Below are positions 44,890 to 55,560 of a stretch of 64,000 nt of DNA, piece by piece (the first letter of the stretch is position 1; every line of letters starts with the position of its first letter). The DNA is taken from assembly GCA_002803225.1 (NCBI GenBank), contig NXFV01001672.1, positions 1-64,000 on the forward strand, written 5' to 3'. Below the pieces are notes generated by a model. That model saw only the letters and a list, made by a program, of their open reading frames with translations, had not been told where the DNA came from and did no database searches. Made by a program: the position numbers and the translations under genes. This DNA is from Gamarada debralockiae (lineage: Eukaryota > Ascomycota > Leotiomycetes > Helotiales > Hyphodiscaceae).

Positions 44890-46107
44890 ATGGTTTTTGA
44901 GAAGGTAGTTAAGTTATATAAGAAACTTCATAATACAAAGGAGGCATCGATAGCGTTCCCCTCTACACCACCTCCGGCGGCTGTCGTCTCTAAAAGTCCG
45001 AATGAAAATCCTCACGACATCTTTCACCTGCTTCCCAGGCTGCCGTCTGAGCTCAGTCTTAAGATCTGGACGCACTATCTCGATGACGCAACACCTCAGA
45101 TGTACAGGTTTACCCTTCACTATCCGCAACGAATAGCGAAGTGGGATGCTCAGCTCAACCTTCTAGAAGTGGGCGACCAATTGTTTCTCCAACCAATTAA
45201 GTGTATTAGCGAAGAGAGCGGGCCGGCGGAAAAGTGTTCCCTGCGGCCTCTTAGGGAATCGACAACCACCCGCCGTATTGCCTCTATGACCTGTGTCCAA
45301 TCTCGACACGTCGTCCTCAAAATGTATCCAGACACGCTCATGTTCCGACTCTTTCCAAGACGTTGGAGACTCATGGTAGATGGCCCCACCAAAGACTGGG
45401 ATAGCCCCGATGGAGCAGGCTTTCCAGAGCATGTCCTCCGCTTTAACGGTGCCAAGGATATTTTTATTTTCAACGCCAGCTGGGAGGACCAAGACTCTGC
45501 CATCGAAATCGCTAAGCTTAGGGGCCGTCCACCCGATGACTTCCTCAAGATTCGGCACGTGGGCATCGCGGTCGACGAGATTATAAGTCATGTATCATAT
45601 AGAGCAGGACTACCTCGCTACGGAACATGGAATTGTATGGACAGATGTACAACGGAAGAGTGCCGGGACTGTTGTCGGGAAGAGCCGCTCCCGGGTTTTC
45701 TCTCCCTTTTCCCCCTTATCGAGAAATTCTATATCGCAGGCGTTCCAAGCTCAAGCACTCATCGACTAGGCGATCATCTACAAGCCGGAAAGGAGCCTTC
45801 TACAGACGCGAATTGCCCGTGCCCGATCGAGGGGCCGAGGCATTCTTGGCCAATAATTAGGAGCAGCGACGCCTGCGGGTGGTTTGCGATTTACGACAAG
45901 CGCTCTATATGTCCATTCCCTAAGTTCAATAGGACTGAGGAGCTCAGGCAACGGTGGCGTTCGCACTTTCCTTATTATTGGGCACTACACCACTTGGAAA
46001 TTAGATTCATTCAGCTTTTTGCGTCCGAAGTGCAATGGTTGCGTATATACATTATAAATGCTTTGTTCTCGGCATTGTTCTTTTCCAGTTGGAGCATACG
46101 AAAGTAG
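44890..46107 (+). CDS. 2EXR domain protein, 405 aa
   Basis: Single exon. The 2EXR motif is near residues 45-65: IFHLLPRLPSELSLKIWTHY, an F-box-like helix pair that opens these fungal proteins. Then come IASMTCVQSRHVVLKMYP (the usual 'slaves and masters' type VCxESR position), GAKDIFIFNASWEDQD and FLKIRHVGIAVDEIISHVSY. A Cys-rich piece (CMDRCTTEECRDCCREEPLP) follows, then LSLFPLIEKFYIAGV. The family is expanded in Pezizomycotina and its function is unknown. The F-box resemblance suggests ubiquitin-ligase adaptors, unproven. It sits between two relics, in a block rich in dead DNA. Confidence 0.75.
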   Translation: MVFEKVVKLYKKLHNTKEASIAFPSTPPPAAVVSKSPNENPHDIFHLLPRLPSELSLKIWTHYLDDATPQMYRFTLHYPQRIAKWDAQLNLLEVGDQLFLQPIKCISEESGPAEKCSLRPLRESTTTRRIASMTCVQSRHVVLKMYPDTLMFRLFPRRWRLMVDGPTKDWDSPDGAGFPEHVLRFNGAKDIFIFNASWEDQDSAIEIAKLRGRPPDDFLKIRHVGIAVDEIISHVSYRAGLPRYGTWNCMDRCTTEECRDCCREEPLPGFLSLFPLIEKFYIAGVPSSSTHRLGDHLQAGKEPSTDANCPCPIEGPRHSWPIIRSSDACGWFAIYDKRSICPFPKFNRTEELRQRWRSHFPYYWALHHLEIRFIQLFASEVQWLRIYIINALFSALFFSSWSIRK

Positions 46108-46419
46108 CAAGTGGCTAATGAAAAGCAAGGTCCAACGTGCGAATGTGTTGATTCCTCAAGAGGTCCAGCGATAGTTGAGGATGACTCTCTAGGGAAGGTG
46201 AGAAATATCGACGTGGAGGTGGGACGATTGTGATTTTCTCAATTCTCTCGGGGCTGTTGTATTATCGTACGAATATCAGGATTCGTAAATAGGAATATAA
46301 TGGCATTTCAAGAGGAGAAACTCTAGAGACAGCGTACAACTTCTACCCACTCGTTGTCTGTATTGAATTCGACTTTCGTATTATCGTACGCATGCGTGGA
46401 GTCTCTAATATACAAAGAC

Positions 46420-47068
46420 GGTAAAGGAGATTAGTAATATCGAGCATGGAATCAAGTTCTTGATAAAAGATGTGGAAAACGAGACTCTGCAAGGCAGCAT
46501 AGTAAGGGTTGTGGATCTGAGGGCTTAGATTTGTTCATTTTCATTGGCATTGGCTCCGACAACCAGCTCTGCCGGGTTGAGGACGTGCGGTAGACAACTT
46601 ATCTCTATGAGTACATCGACAAATGCAACTTATTCGACGAGCCGCTTCGAGACCAGGGTTGGTCCTATCTGAAGCCTCACCTGTATCTGGCCATGGCTTT
46701 AGCAGAATCTGCTCTCGATATCTACGAGGCACAGGCTGGTATTGACAAGTGTTTGACCCGTGAGTATTTTACGAGGTTCTAGCCTTTTTCTGCATATAAC
46801 TGACACCGCCATTCTTAATAGTAAAGAAAGCTGGAGACAAAGCAGTCTTGACAAAGACCTGAGTCGGTGACATGGTATGCAAGAACGCTGAGGTGCGCAG
46901 ACGCGGACGAAGCTTCTTCCAGTCTCTTGGCAGAAGCATCAAGCGTTTGAGAACCCCAAGTCATACGAAATCCCCTTCCCCGAAGAGATTGTCTTGGAGA
47001 CCGCAAGCGCAGATGAGCTAGAGACAGGGAATGTTCTGGAGCAAGCTGTGAAATACTCTTCGACATAG
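46420..47068 (+). pseudogene. Decayed gene of unknown family
   Basis: Coding-like pieces appear in order on the plus strand but in different frames. HGIKFLIKDVENETLQGSIV with RVVDL comes first. YLYEYIDKCNLFDEPLRDQG, then WSYLKPHLYLAMALAESALD and IYEAQAGIDKCLT follow, ending at a GTGAGT. After an acceptor near 46828 comes a lysine-rich part, and finally QKHQAFENPKSYEIPFPEEI with VLETASADELETGNVLEQAV. Stops fall inside at least two expected exons. I do not recognise the family. Some of the breaks could be introns that I cannot place, so a living gene is not excluded. Confidence 0.4.
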
Positions 47069-47192
47069 TACGATAGAACAATAGAAGCTCTCTCAGCTTG
47101 AACGAGCCTTTAATTTTCAAACCCCCGTGAAGGGAAGACATGTAAAATACCCCAAAAGTGGAAATGCCTTTGATACAACCAAACGAAAACCC

Positions 47193-47959
47193 TCACTTCG
47201 TCCCATTAACTTGCTTCACCAACTTACCCTCCGTCTTCTCTACATACTCCACCAAGTCCTCTATCGTACACACCTTCAACCCCCACTTCTTTCCAAAAGC
47301 CAAGCATCCATCTCTCCGCATCATTCCAGGCTCCCTCATCATCGTCTGTCCGACAATCTCCTCCCCATCCTCCACCATCTCGCATATGACACCGACTTGT
47401 GGTTTCCCCGCCAATCTACAGAACTCAACAGCAGCTTCCGTATGCCCCACTCTCTCCCTCACCCCACCTTCCTTTGCCCTCAAAGGGAAAACATGACCTG
47501 GTCTCCTCAACTGCTCTTTCGTGCCCGTCTTACTTGCCAACGTTCTACAAGTCAGCGCTCTATCATGTGCGCTGATACCCGTAGTCGTCTCTGGCAGATT
47601 CGCATCAACGGAAATTGTGTAGGCAGTTCGATTGGGGTCTTCGTTGCTGTTGACCATTTGCGGGAGATCGAAGTGCTTTGTGAGGGAGGGAGTCATGGGT
47701 GCGCAGATGAGGCCGGAGGTGTAGCGGACCATGAAGGCCATCTTCTCGGTTGTCATGTCTGAGGCGGCGATTATGAGGTCGCCTTCATTTTCGCGGGAGA
47801 GGTCGTCGAGGACTATTATGAATTCGCCATTTTCTGGGCACATGTCAGCGTGGATGTCGAGGAAGAGCGCCGAAAGAAATTGGGAAGCATTGTCTTACTA
47901 AATGCTTGAATCGTATCTTCTATTGAGTCAAACTCGTTCGCAATGTCTGAAGAAGGCAT
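47193..47959 (-). CDS. RIB3: 3,4-dihydroxy-2-butanone-4-phosphate synthase (Rib3), 233 aa
   Basis: Exons are 47959-47899 and 47833-47193, joined by a 65-nt intron (GTAAGA, branch CTGAC, CCCAG). The protein begins MPSSDIANEFDSIEDTIQAF. Active-site motifs are IIVLDDLSRENEGDLIIAAS (metal-binding Glu and the acidic loop), VRYTSGLICAPM, RTAYTISVDA, TTTGISAHDRA and RRPGHVFPLRA. HTEAAVEFCRLAG and VICEMVEDG close the fold. It turns ribulose 5-phosphate into formate and 3,4-dihydroxy-2-butanone 4-phosphate for riboflavin synthesis in the cytosol. All catalytic motifs are kept and there is no fused GTP cyclohydrolase II, as usual in fungi. It is divergent from COQ3. Confidence 0.96.
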
Positions 47960-48437
47960 TTTTGAATAAGTCACTCTTTCAACACCGAGATGAAAAATAT
48001 ATTTGCCCCGCTTCGCCGGTTTCGCTCGGAGGTGCAACAGATCCCTTTTAAGGAAAATTACTTGTATGCGGAGAATAAAGAAAGTCTTTTGTTAAGGAAA
48101 CAGAAGATACTAGTTCCCAAGATACGAAGGAGAAATAGTTTTACAAAGATCTTATGAAATACGGATCCCGAACAAAAGGAACGGGGATGTCTTCGGAGAC
48201 TACCTACGGGGGTGCTTATATGACGTTAGCCCGAGTCGGCAGGATTTTCCAGGGGCCTCTCACTAGGCCGAGGCTGGCTTACAGAGGCGATTGTATTTTC
48301 TTGTCAGCAATCAACACGCCTCACACTCAAGCTGAATCATCAGACAGTCAGGACTCTTCGGAGTCATCGACGGGCTCTCCTTCCGCTCCATGACCAATCT
48401 CAACCTGTCAAGCAAATAACTGGTCAATTGGATAACA
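47960..48437. promoter_or_regulatory. Shared divergent promoter region of RIB3 and COQ3
   Basis: 478 bp between two outward starts. No defined motif can be assigned. Any regulatory element here could act on both genes. Confidence 0.5.
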
Positions 48438-49301
48438 ATGGTCTCAGCTGCATCACCACTCCTCCCGACCTCCCTCCGGAACCTGAACCTGCTCCTCCGA
48501 ACAGCTCCTCGATTCGTCCGAAAACAATTCCAAGTCCGCTGTCACAGCACATCCTCCTCTGTGAATCCGACAGAAGTGTCGCACTTCAATGCCCTCGCCT
48601 CAACATGGTGGGATCCGCATGGCTCCTCGCGGCTCCTCCATCTCATGAACCCTCTTCGCCATGATTTCATCCGCGGCTGCCATGCCTCCCAACCCAAACC
48701 TCCTCCAACCTCGGGGTTACGCTATCTAGATATTGGCTGTGGAGGAGGTATATTCGCTGAGAGCGCTGCTCGACTCCCAGGAGTAGGGAGTGTAACGGCC
48801 ATCGATCCCTCCCCCGAAGTCCTCTCTGTAGCCAAAGGTCATGCGCGCCGCGATCCTGGATTACGAGGCAAATTGACCTATCTCAACACCTCGATCGAAT
48901 CCCTCCCCATTCCCAAATCCGTTGACGAACAATACGATGTTCTCTCTCTCTTCGAAGTGATAGAACACATTACCCATCCAGCCGAGTTTCTAGATACCTG
49001 TGCTCTATTCGTGAAGCCTGGTGGATGGATCATCATGAGCACGATTGCACGGACGTGGATGAGTTGGCTGACGACGAAAGTCGTGGCTGAGGATATTGTG
49101 GGCATTGTGCCGAAGGGGACGCATGATTGGGAGAAGTATATTAATGAGGAGGAGTTGAGGGGGTATTTTTTGAAGGAGAGAGGGTGGAACAGTCCGAAGG
49201 TTATGGGGGTTGTTTATGTGCCTGGTTTGGGGTGGAGGGAGGTTAGGGGGGGTGAGAGAGTTGGGAATTACTTTTTTGGGATTAGGAAGGATGAGATGTG
49301 A
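48438..49301 (+). CDS. COQ3: Ubiquinone biosynthesis O-methyltransferase Coq3, mitochondrial, 287 aa
   Basis: Single exon. The first 45 residues are rich in Arg, Ser and Leu without acidic residues (LRNLNLLLRTAPRFVRKQFQ), a mitochondrial presequence. VNPTEVSHFNALASTWWDPH is the Coq3/UbiG start, with RLLHLMNPLRHDFI next. SAM-binding motifs are LRYLDIGCGGGIFAESAARL, VTAIDPSPEVLSVAK, SLFEVIEHITHPAEFL and FVKPGGWIIMSTIART. It carries out both O-methylations of coenzyme Q synthesis on the matrix side of the inner membrane. HDWEKYINEEELRGYF also matches the family. The gene ends 236 bp before the convergent gene that follows. Confidence 0.95.
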   Translation: MVSAASPLLPTSLRNLNLLLRTAPRFVRKQFQVRCHSTSSSVNPTEVSHFNALASTWWDPHGSSRLLHLMNPLRHDFIRGCHASQPKPPPTSGLRYLDIGCGGGIFAESAARLPGVGSVTAIDPSPEVLSVAKGHARRDPGLRGKLTYLNTSIESLPIPKSVDEQYDVLSLFEVIEHITHPAEFLDTCALFVKPGGWIIMSTIARTWMSWLTTKVVAEDIVGIVPKGTHDWEKYINEEELRGYFLKERGWNSPKVMGVVYVPGLGWREVRGGERVGNYFFGIRKDEM

Positions 49302-49537
49302 GGATTCAGGGGCGGCTTTGAGGGTGTTGCGGCCTTGCTTCGCTGACTCTTGAGAGGAGTGGTTCTTAGATGAGAAATGAATGAAGTTGTGTTGAAGTAG
49401 ATGACGGCTGTGGCCAGCTCATCTTGTAGATCATTGTAACAATAGAAAAAAAGGGAGGAATTCAAGAAGCAATTGAAGTCTTCAAATTGCGTATTGACTA
49501 AACACTACAAATCTTACAAGTCCATATCAGGGTAATA

Positions 49538-51187
49538 TCATCCAAGCCTGACCCTCTTCCATACCCTCATACACTCCTGCAAGTCCATAGCTAACGAGCC
49601 ATGCGCCGCGGTAACAGAGTCCTCAATAACAGACAGTACCAAACTCGCATACGCAAACATAACCTGTCCCTCTTTCAAAACCATATAGTCCGCCCTCCTG
49701 ATCCCCCCATTATCAACAAAAGCCTTCCATCCATCCAACATCTTCGCCAACTCACCCGCCATCTCTGGCTCATTCACCATTCTCCAGAGCAACACCTCCA
49801 CCACCCTCTTCAAATTGTGCTCCTCATCCACATGCTCCTCTTTCTTCAACCAAGCAAGATTATGCTCGGCAACTAATCTGTTATCCCACTTAGGGCTCTG
49901 CATCGCCTCAAGCATTCTCTGCTCCGCTCTCTTCGCCTCCCTCCTCCTCGCATCATTAAGCTCATCAACCCAATCGTTATGACTCTTCATCTGTCTCTCC
50001 CTAATAGCCCTAGCCTTCTCCTCAGGAGGAAGCTGATTCTCCCTGATCATCGCCGCGTTCTGATCTCTCATCTTCCGCATTTGCACTTCTCTTTTCTCTT
50101 CCTCATCATTATACTTGGTAGCCCATTCCGGAGTAAGAGATTCTTCGACGACATTCATGAGGACGAGGATACCGCAGGGGATAGTTGCTGCTTTGGCGAA
50201 TGACAGGATTTGAGAGGGGATTTTGTAGTTCCAGAGCACGGTTTGGGAACTTGTTCCGAGTGCTGTGATGGCGCTTGCGAACCAGATCCCTGTTGTGTTC
50301 ATGCCAGCTTCGTCGACTTCAAGGTGGGAAATGTTGAGGCTGTCGAATAGTTGGGAGTCGAAGTCATCGGGGATGGCGGTTACGAGGCCGTTTGTGCCGA
50401 TTTGACATCTGATTGCTGGTGGGGATTCTTCTGGGACTGGGATGTACTTGGAAGATGAGTATCTCTTCTCTTCGACCTGAACAAATCCGTTGGTCTCGTT
50501 CTCCAAAGGCTGCTTTTCGTCGGTCTTCGTGACTGGTATGGTTGGAGGTAGGCCTTTAATCAGAACCCAATACGGAGGAAGAGAGTTATGGTCTCTCATT
50601 CCCCAATCAGAAGACCAATGAACAGTCAACGAAAGATGCCCATCCGAGTCATCCAACGGTGCAATCTTCAAAACAGCTTCATGTCGATCCGCAGAAAGTA
50701 AAAGGGGAGTCCCTGTCGGTACCCATAATCCACTTCCCCTCAACATACGAAAGCCAGTTGGATCGGGAACCGCGCCCAAATCTAACAGAAACGATACAAG
50801 TTCCTCAAACCCAACCTCAGCCTGGGGTTGTCGTAGTTGATCATGGTAATCGATTCTCTGGGTCTTCAAGCCGATGATGTTGGTCTTCCAGTTGAAAATC
50901 GTCCAGGACCCACCGGGAATTTGGCTTGGGTGTTCACATAATCGCCAATATTCCTTGCACTGCTCCTCGCGATGTAAAGGGGCAATTGTATAGCGGGGTA
51001 GTTCGACTTCAATCACGTGGTTGATTACATCCCCACGCGTTATGCCTGCGAGACGTCCGCGACGCAGAATGCGGCGGACTTTGGCTACCGTTGCGAGAGT
51101 TGCGATAGTATTGTAGATTATCGGCAACACCCCCAAGACGGCGAGCGGAACGCCAATGTAGGTGATGACATCTGGGCCTGAGACCAT
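49538..51187 (-). CDS. Conserved fungal hypothetical protein, N-terminal membrane segment and coiled coil, 549 aa
   Basis: Single exon. The N-terminus MVSGPDVITYIGVPLAVLGV with LPIIYNTIATLATVAKV is a membrane segment or signal anchor. A large part rich in Trp and Pro follows (GGSWTIFNWKTNIIGLKTQR, FRMLRGSGLWVPTGTPLLLS, LTVHWSSDWGMRDHNSLPPY). A second hydrophobic stretch lies near residues 340-365 (FAKAATIPCGILVLMNVVEE). A charged helix of Glu/Arg/Lys repeats (EEEKREVQMRKMRDQNAAMI, ARRREAKRAEQRMLEAMQSP) looks like a coiled coil. The sequence resembles uncharacterised ascomycete proteins and I can give no function. It is a confident gene: long, uninterrupted, with composition like its neighbours. 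It is divergent from the carboxypeptidase gene. Confidence 0.85.
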   Translation of the reverse strand: MVSGPDVITYIGVPLAVLGVLPIIYNTIATLATVAKVRRILRRGRLAGITRGDVINHVIEVELPRYTIAPLHREEQCKEYWRLCEHPSQIPGGSWTIFNWKTNIIGLKTQRIDYHDQLRQPQAEVGFEELVSFLLDLGAVPDPTGFRMLRGSGLWVPTGTPLLLSADRHEAVLKIAPLDDSDGHLSLTVHWSSDWGMRDHNSLPPYWVLIKGLPPTIPVTKTDEKQPLENETNGFVQVEEKRYSSSKYIPVPEESPPAIRCQIGTNGLVTAIPDDFDSQLFDSLNISHLEVDEAGMNTTGIWFASAITALGTSSQTVLWNYKIPSQILSFAKAATIPCGILVLMNVVEESLTPEWATKYNDEEEKREVQMRKMRDQNAAMIRENQLPPEEKARAIRERQMKSHNDWVDELNDARRREAKRAEQRMLEAMQSPKWDNRLVAEHNLAWLKKEEHVDEEHNLKRVVEVLLWRMVNEPEMAGELAKMLDGWKAFVDNGGIRRADYMVLKEGQVMFAYASLVLSVIEDSVTAAHGSLAMDLQECMRVWKRVRLG

Positions 51188-51734
51188 TTTGGATCATAGG
51201 AGAGTGCCAATTTGGCTGTCTACTTGACTGTTTTCCTGTGTTCACGAAGCCGCGAGAACCTGGTATTTGAATGTTCCATCAATAGGGGCAGATTTGACGG
51301 CAGACTTTCTTGTCCATAAAAAGAAAAGGGCTACTGCCGGGCTGCAGGTACACGGGATGGCAGCGCACTGGCGCAAGGATTCAGCCTCACGTGAAAACTC
51401 ATCTAAAAGTCTGGGGAACTGCAAATTGACGCAGATCCCATAGATTGGGATGCTAACTTTGACCTGCCTTGGGTGACATAATAGAATGTTTCTCTGAAAT
51501 TGGACCGATTTGGATGAGGATTTATGTGTTGATATCGTGATATGTATGTATTTGTAAAAGGCTGTTGAAAGACGCGTGTAACTGAGACCCAAATACGAGT
51601 CCGGTAGTGTGGGGACTAGTTTTCTGCAGGATCTAGAAAGGATCATCAACATGGGAGCTGAAATCCGACCTCCTCCTTCCTTCTTCTCTTCATTCATTCA
51701 GCTGTTTTGAGAAATTGAACATGAGTGAATCACC
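51188..51734. promoter_or_regulatory. Divergent promoter region
   Basis: 547 bp between the unknown membrane protein gene and the carboxypeptidase gene. No supported gene or named motif. Confidence 0.5.
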
Positions 51735-54006
51735 ATGTATTTTCTTCTTACCCTCCTCCTTCTTTCAATCACGCTCGCTCAATACCCTCCTGCGTCGAAT
51801 TTAACGACCATAGTCTCTCCCGTAGACGGCAACATTACAATCTCTTACAAACAGCCACCACCAGGCACCTGCCAAACGGTTTTCGACACGCAACAGCAGT
51901 ATACTGGATGGGTTCATATCCCCGGTAACTACTCGACAAACACATTCTTTTGGTTTATTGCAGCGCGGGATCCAACTACACAGCTCACGATATGGCTGAA
52001 CGGAGGACCGGGCTCGAGCTCCATGATCGGATTGTTCACTGAGAATGGGCCATGCGAGATTGTGCAGCTCGCGGAGGGGACATTTGGGACCAGAGCAAGG
52101 GATTGGGGATGGGATAGAGGATCCAATGTCCTGTACATTGATCAGGTATGAAAAGATTTTGGTGTACCACGAACTCGTTGCTCTGGTGTTGAAGGATTCG
52201 AAGGATCCTGGGAAATGATTAAGGCTTGGCAAAACTCAACCAAATGCGTTCTGGTGATAGTTGATGAGACGGATTAATATGCGCGACGGGGCTGTCGGGC
52301 CTTTCGAGTCCACTGCTTTTCGATCAATCAAGTGAATTGATGCCTTGCGTTTTGGTTTCGCGCGGCTCTTCTATTTTCTGCTAGAACCCTTTGACTGACC
52401 CTTTTACCAGCCAAACCAAGTAGGCTTTTCATACGATACTCCAACAAATTGCTCCCTCGACCTTCTTACCTCCGATCTTTACACCCCCGAACAAAAGCTA
52501 CCAAATTCCCAGCCAGCGGATACGTTCATGAATGGCACCTTCAGCTCCTTAAACGTGAACAACACCGCGAATACTACCGAAATAGCTGGCATGGCTATTT
52601 GGCACATGCTTCAGGGATTTCTCGGCGCTTTCCCACAATACAGTCCCGAAAATAGTACCTCAATGAGGGTTCACTTGTTCGCAGAGAGCTATGGAGGGAA
52701 GTACGGCCCAGCGTTCGCAACTATATGGGAGCAACAGAACTTGCGGCGGTCAAATGGAACGCTATCCAAGAATGGCACCATAGACATTAAGCTCGCATCC
52801 TTGGGCATAGTCAATGGCTGCGTGGACGACCTTATTCAAGCCCCATACTACCCCATTATGGCGGTCAACAACACCTACGGACTCACTGCCATAAATCCAA
52901 CGAGAGCCAAGCTAGCTAATGCAAGCTTTTACGCGTCTGGTGGCTGTCAAGACCTCATTACGCAGTGTCGAACAGCTGTAGTGACACAGGATCCCAACAA
53001 TGAAGGCGATGTCTCTATTGTCAACGATATATGCGCCGCTGCATATAGTTCCTGTACGACGAACGTGATGGAGCCATACTATGATGCTGGTAGAAGCGTC
53101 TACGATATTGGACATTACCTCCCAGACCCTTTTCCTCCTCAAGATTACCTCGAATACTTGAATACGGCTGAGTTCCAGGCTGCGATTGGCTCGCCGCTCA
53201 ACTACACACAGACTAATTTTCAAGTGGTCGACGCTTTCACATCCACCGGAGACTATGAGCGCCAAGCTCTGGTTCCAAATATCGCGGAACTCTTGAATTC
53301 TGGTATTCGTGTGGGCTTGATGTATGGCGACCGAGACTATATCTGCAATTGGCTTGGTGGAGAAGCCATTTCGCTTGCAATAGCAGCTCAAGCAGCTGGC
53401 ACTTACGCATCTCTTTTCCCGGCCGCAGGTTACGCACCTATAATCACCAACACCTCCTACATCGGCGGTGTTGTCCGCCAATACGGCAACCTTTCATTCT
53501 CCCGCATCTACGACGCCGGCCACAGCGTCCCAGCCTACCAACCCGAAACCGCCTTCGAGGTCTTCGCCCGAATCATGACAGGAACCTCTCTATCAACAGG
53601 CGCAGCAGTCGATCTTTCTGTGTACAACACCTCTGGCCCTCTGAACGCAACGCATACAAACACCCTTCCCAATTCCCCTGGACCAACTTGCTGGCTGAGG
53701 AATATTCCCGGGACCTGCACCGATAATCAGAAGAACATGATTATAGATGACCAAGGGGCCATTATTGGTGGAGTCCTTTACAATGCTGCGTCTGACTACA
53801 GCGGGCCTGGCACGACGTCCACGCCAACGGCTGGCGCTTCTGGTGGCTCGGGGTCTGTATCAACAACTACGACGACAGAAGTTCTCACTGGTCTCTTTAC
53901 AGCGACAGCCACACCAACCCCCAGCAAGAAATCGTTTGGCGTTTCCTCCTTACACCTTAACCCGTTTCTTCTCGGCATACCTCTTCTCCTCATTTCGTTC
54001 TCCTAA
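51735..54006 (+). CDS. Secreted serine carboxypeptidase (S10), probably GPI-anchored, 668 aa
   Basis: Exons are 51735-52145 and 52411-54006. The intron is 266 nt, long for this window (GTATGA...TACCAG, with CTGAC). A signal peptide is clear (MYFLLTLLLLSITLAQ). S10 motifs are LNGGPGSSSMIGLFTENGPC, WDRGSNVLYIDQPNQVGFSY, the catalytic Ser in HLFAESYGGKYGPAF, the Asp in LMYGDRDYICNWLGGE and the His in RIYDAGHSVPAYQPE. Many NxS/T sites are present. The C-terminus has a Ser/Thr/Gly-rich stretch and then a hydrophobic end (LNPFLLGIPLLLISFS), as in GPI-anchored proteins. It should release C-terminal amino acids from peptides in acidic surroundings at the cell surface. Confidence 0.93.
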
Positions 54007-54885
54007 AACATCGAACTGTCTTTGGCAAATAAAAGCATGCTCTCAAAGAGCACGTGGTGGTGGGGGCGTATGGGCGTCGTCAGATTTGTACAATCATTCA
54101 TTCTAGGTGAAGCATTCATTGGTAGGTGGTAGTGAGCATCAAGGGCCGGATGGATCGCTCTATTACAATGGTTGCCAGGCCCATGGAATCATCTTGGGCT
54201 TTTCTCGCATTATACCCTGCTCTCATAGACGAGCATAAAATGTGGCGTTTGGTACTGTGTTGTTGTAATCAGGGATGAGACGAGATGGGCATGATAGATA
54301 AGATGCACGAATCAGTAGAATAATCAAAATTCTAATGATCTGACTTGAAATCCAATCGCTTGGTCTTGAACGATTCAGCCCTTCTTTCCTGGGTTGTCTG
54401 TATGCGCCTTCACGGCTTCCAAACAAAGCAAATTCCAAAACCGGCCAAAGTTTCTATCCTCATCCTCATCTCAAAATTCGCGAGACTTAAGAATGCTGCC
54501 AGGGAAATCGCGCATCCAGTAGTTGAAAAGAGTAGTATTTACGGAGGACCGCTAAGTCTCGAATCTCCATCGATTCCTCTCGACGAGCTTTTCCCCATTT
54601 CCAAGGTTCTGCCTCTCAATTCATAGAACATGAAGGCAGTTGGATAAAGGGGCAGTGGGGTCACAAGGAAATCACAAAGGCTTCACGAGAGACATTGTAG
54701 TGTAGTTTAGATGATTGAATTTCATTTTCCATCATCCACTCCGTTCAGCCCAGAAGACTAGATGTCTCCAGCCGAAGACCAATTCCTCTTTGATATGTCA
54801 AGAGACCTTCGATGGAATTTGAGTCTTCCTAAAATTGTCTCGGGCAGAAAGCTAATTTGAGTCTTCCCAAAATTATCTCCAGCCA
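54007..54885. other. Intergenic stretch after the carboxypeptidase gene
   Basis: No supported gene. A short plus-strand frame at 54345-54626 has no family features. Near 54810-54880 a short motif 'gagtcttcc(t/c)aaaatt' occurs twice, too brief to classify. Confidence 0.4.
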
Positions 54886-55560
54886 GAGATCACACTATAA
54901 TCAATCTGGTACGCAGCCGACGAAAGCTCAACGAGAGTGTTGGTGATGATAGACTCCTTCGGGGCGGGCTTGAGCGGATTGTAACCAAGACCTGGGCCGA
55001 AAGCGTTCTGACCAGGAGGACCACGACTTTGTCACTTGCCAGGGCTCGTCGGAGGACGTGGAGAACCAGGGCCTTCGATGGGACCATCAAGGTTGACGAG
55101 ACGTTGGTTGTTTGGACCACCTCGTTGATAGTTGCTATGGGTGGTATCGGGTTGTTGATCTGCGCCGCCCGCCACGGTTGCTCTTACCAAAGCCACGGAA
55201 TCCATATTCACAATTTCCAATGTGTCCAGAGAATCGCCGACAGTTACCATTCGTCGGACGCCCATCTGGACAACTGCTCGATGTGGAGCAGCTCGGAGGA
55301 ACTGTCGAGAACAAAATTGTGAGGAGCTGTTTAACTGTTAGGAGCCGAGCAACTCATTCCCCTAAGGCCTCAACTCAATCAGTGCCTCTTTGGCCCAGAA
55401 AGTGGGTGATGCTGATGCAACGTGATTCCGCCCAGTGCTCACAATGTCACAGGGAAGGAACCCAACCTAGCGCGGGAGTAACGGCGAATTCCTTTTGTGG
55501 CGGTTGTAGAAGCCAACCCGAGTCACTACCAACTTTTAAGAAATTAGTAAAAGAGTTTCT
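54886..55560 (-). pseudogene. Decayed gene, cysteine-containing probable secreted protein
   Basis: On the minus strand one reading shows GSDSGWLLQPPQKEFAVTPA, LGWVPSL, a stop, HCEHWAESRCISITHFLGQR, further stops, and VPPSCSTSSSCPDGRPTNGN with CRRFSGHIGNCEYGFRGFG. A GTAAGA donor follows, then NYQRGGPNNQRLVNLDGPIE, GPGSPRPPTSPGK, a stop, and GPPGQNAFGPGLGYNPLKPA with PKESIITNTLVELSSAAYQI up to a final stop. The pieces keep one frame across several TGA/TAG stops, which points to point mutation of a real gene rather than chance. I do not recognise the family; the Cys pattern suggests an extracellular protein. The 5' part is not found. Confidence 0.5.

Noticed and set aside
47127..47762. Long plus-strand frame over RIB3
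   Set aside because: The minus strand carries all RIB3 motifs; the plus frame is its shadow.
51801..52232. Minus-strand frame over the carboxypeptidase gene
   Set aside because: It overlaps the conserved GGPGSSS exon and has no features of its own.
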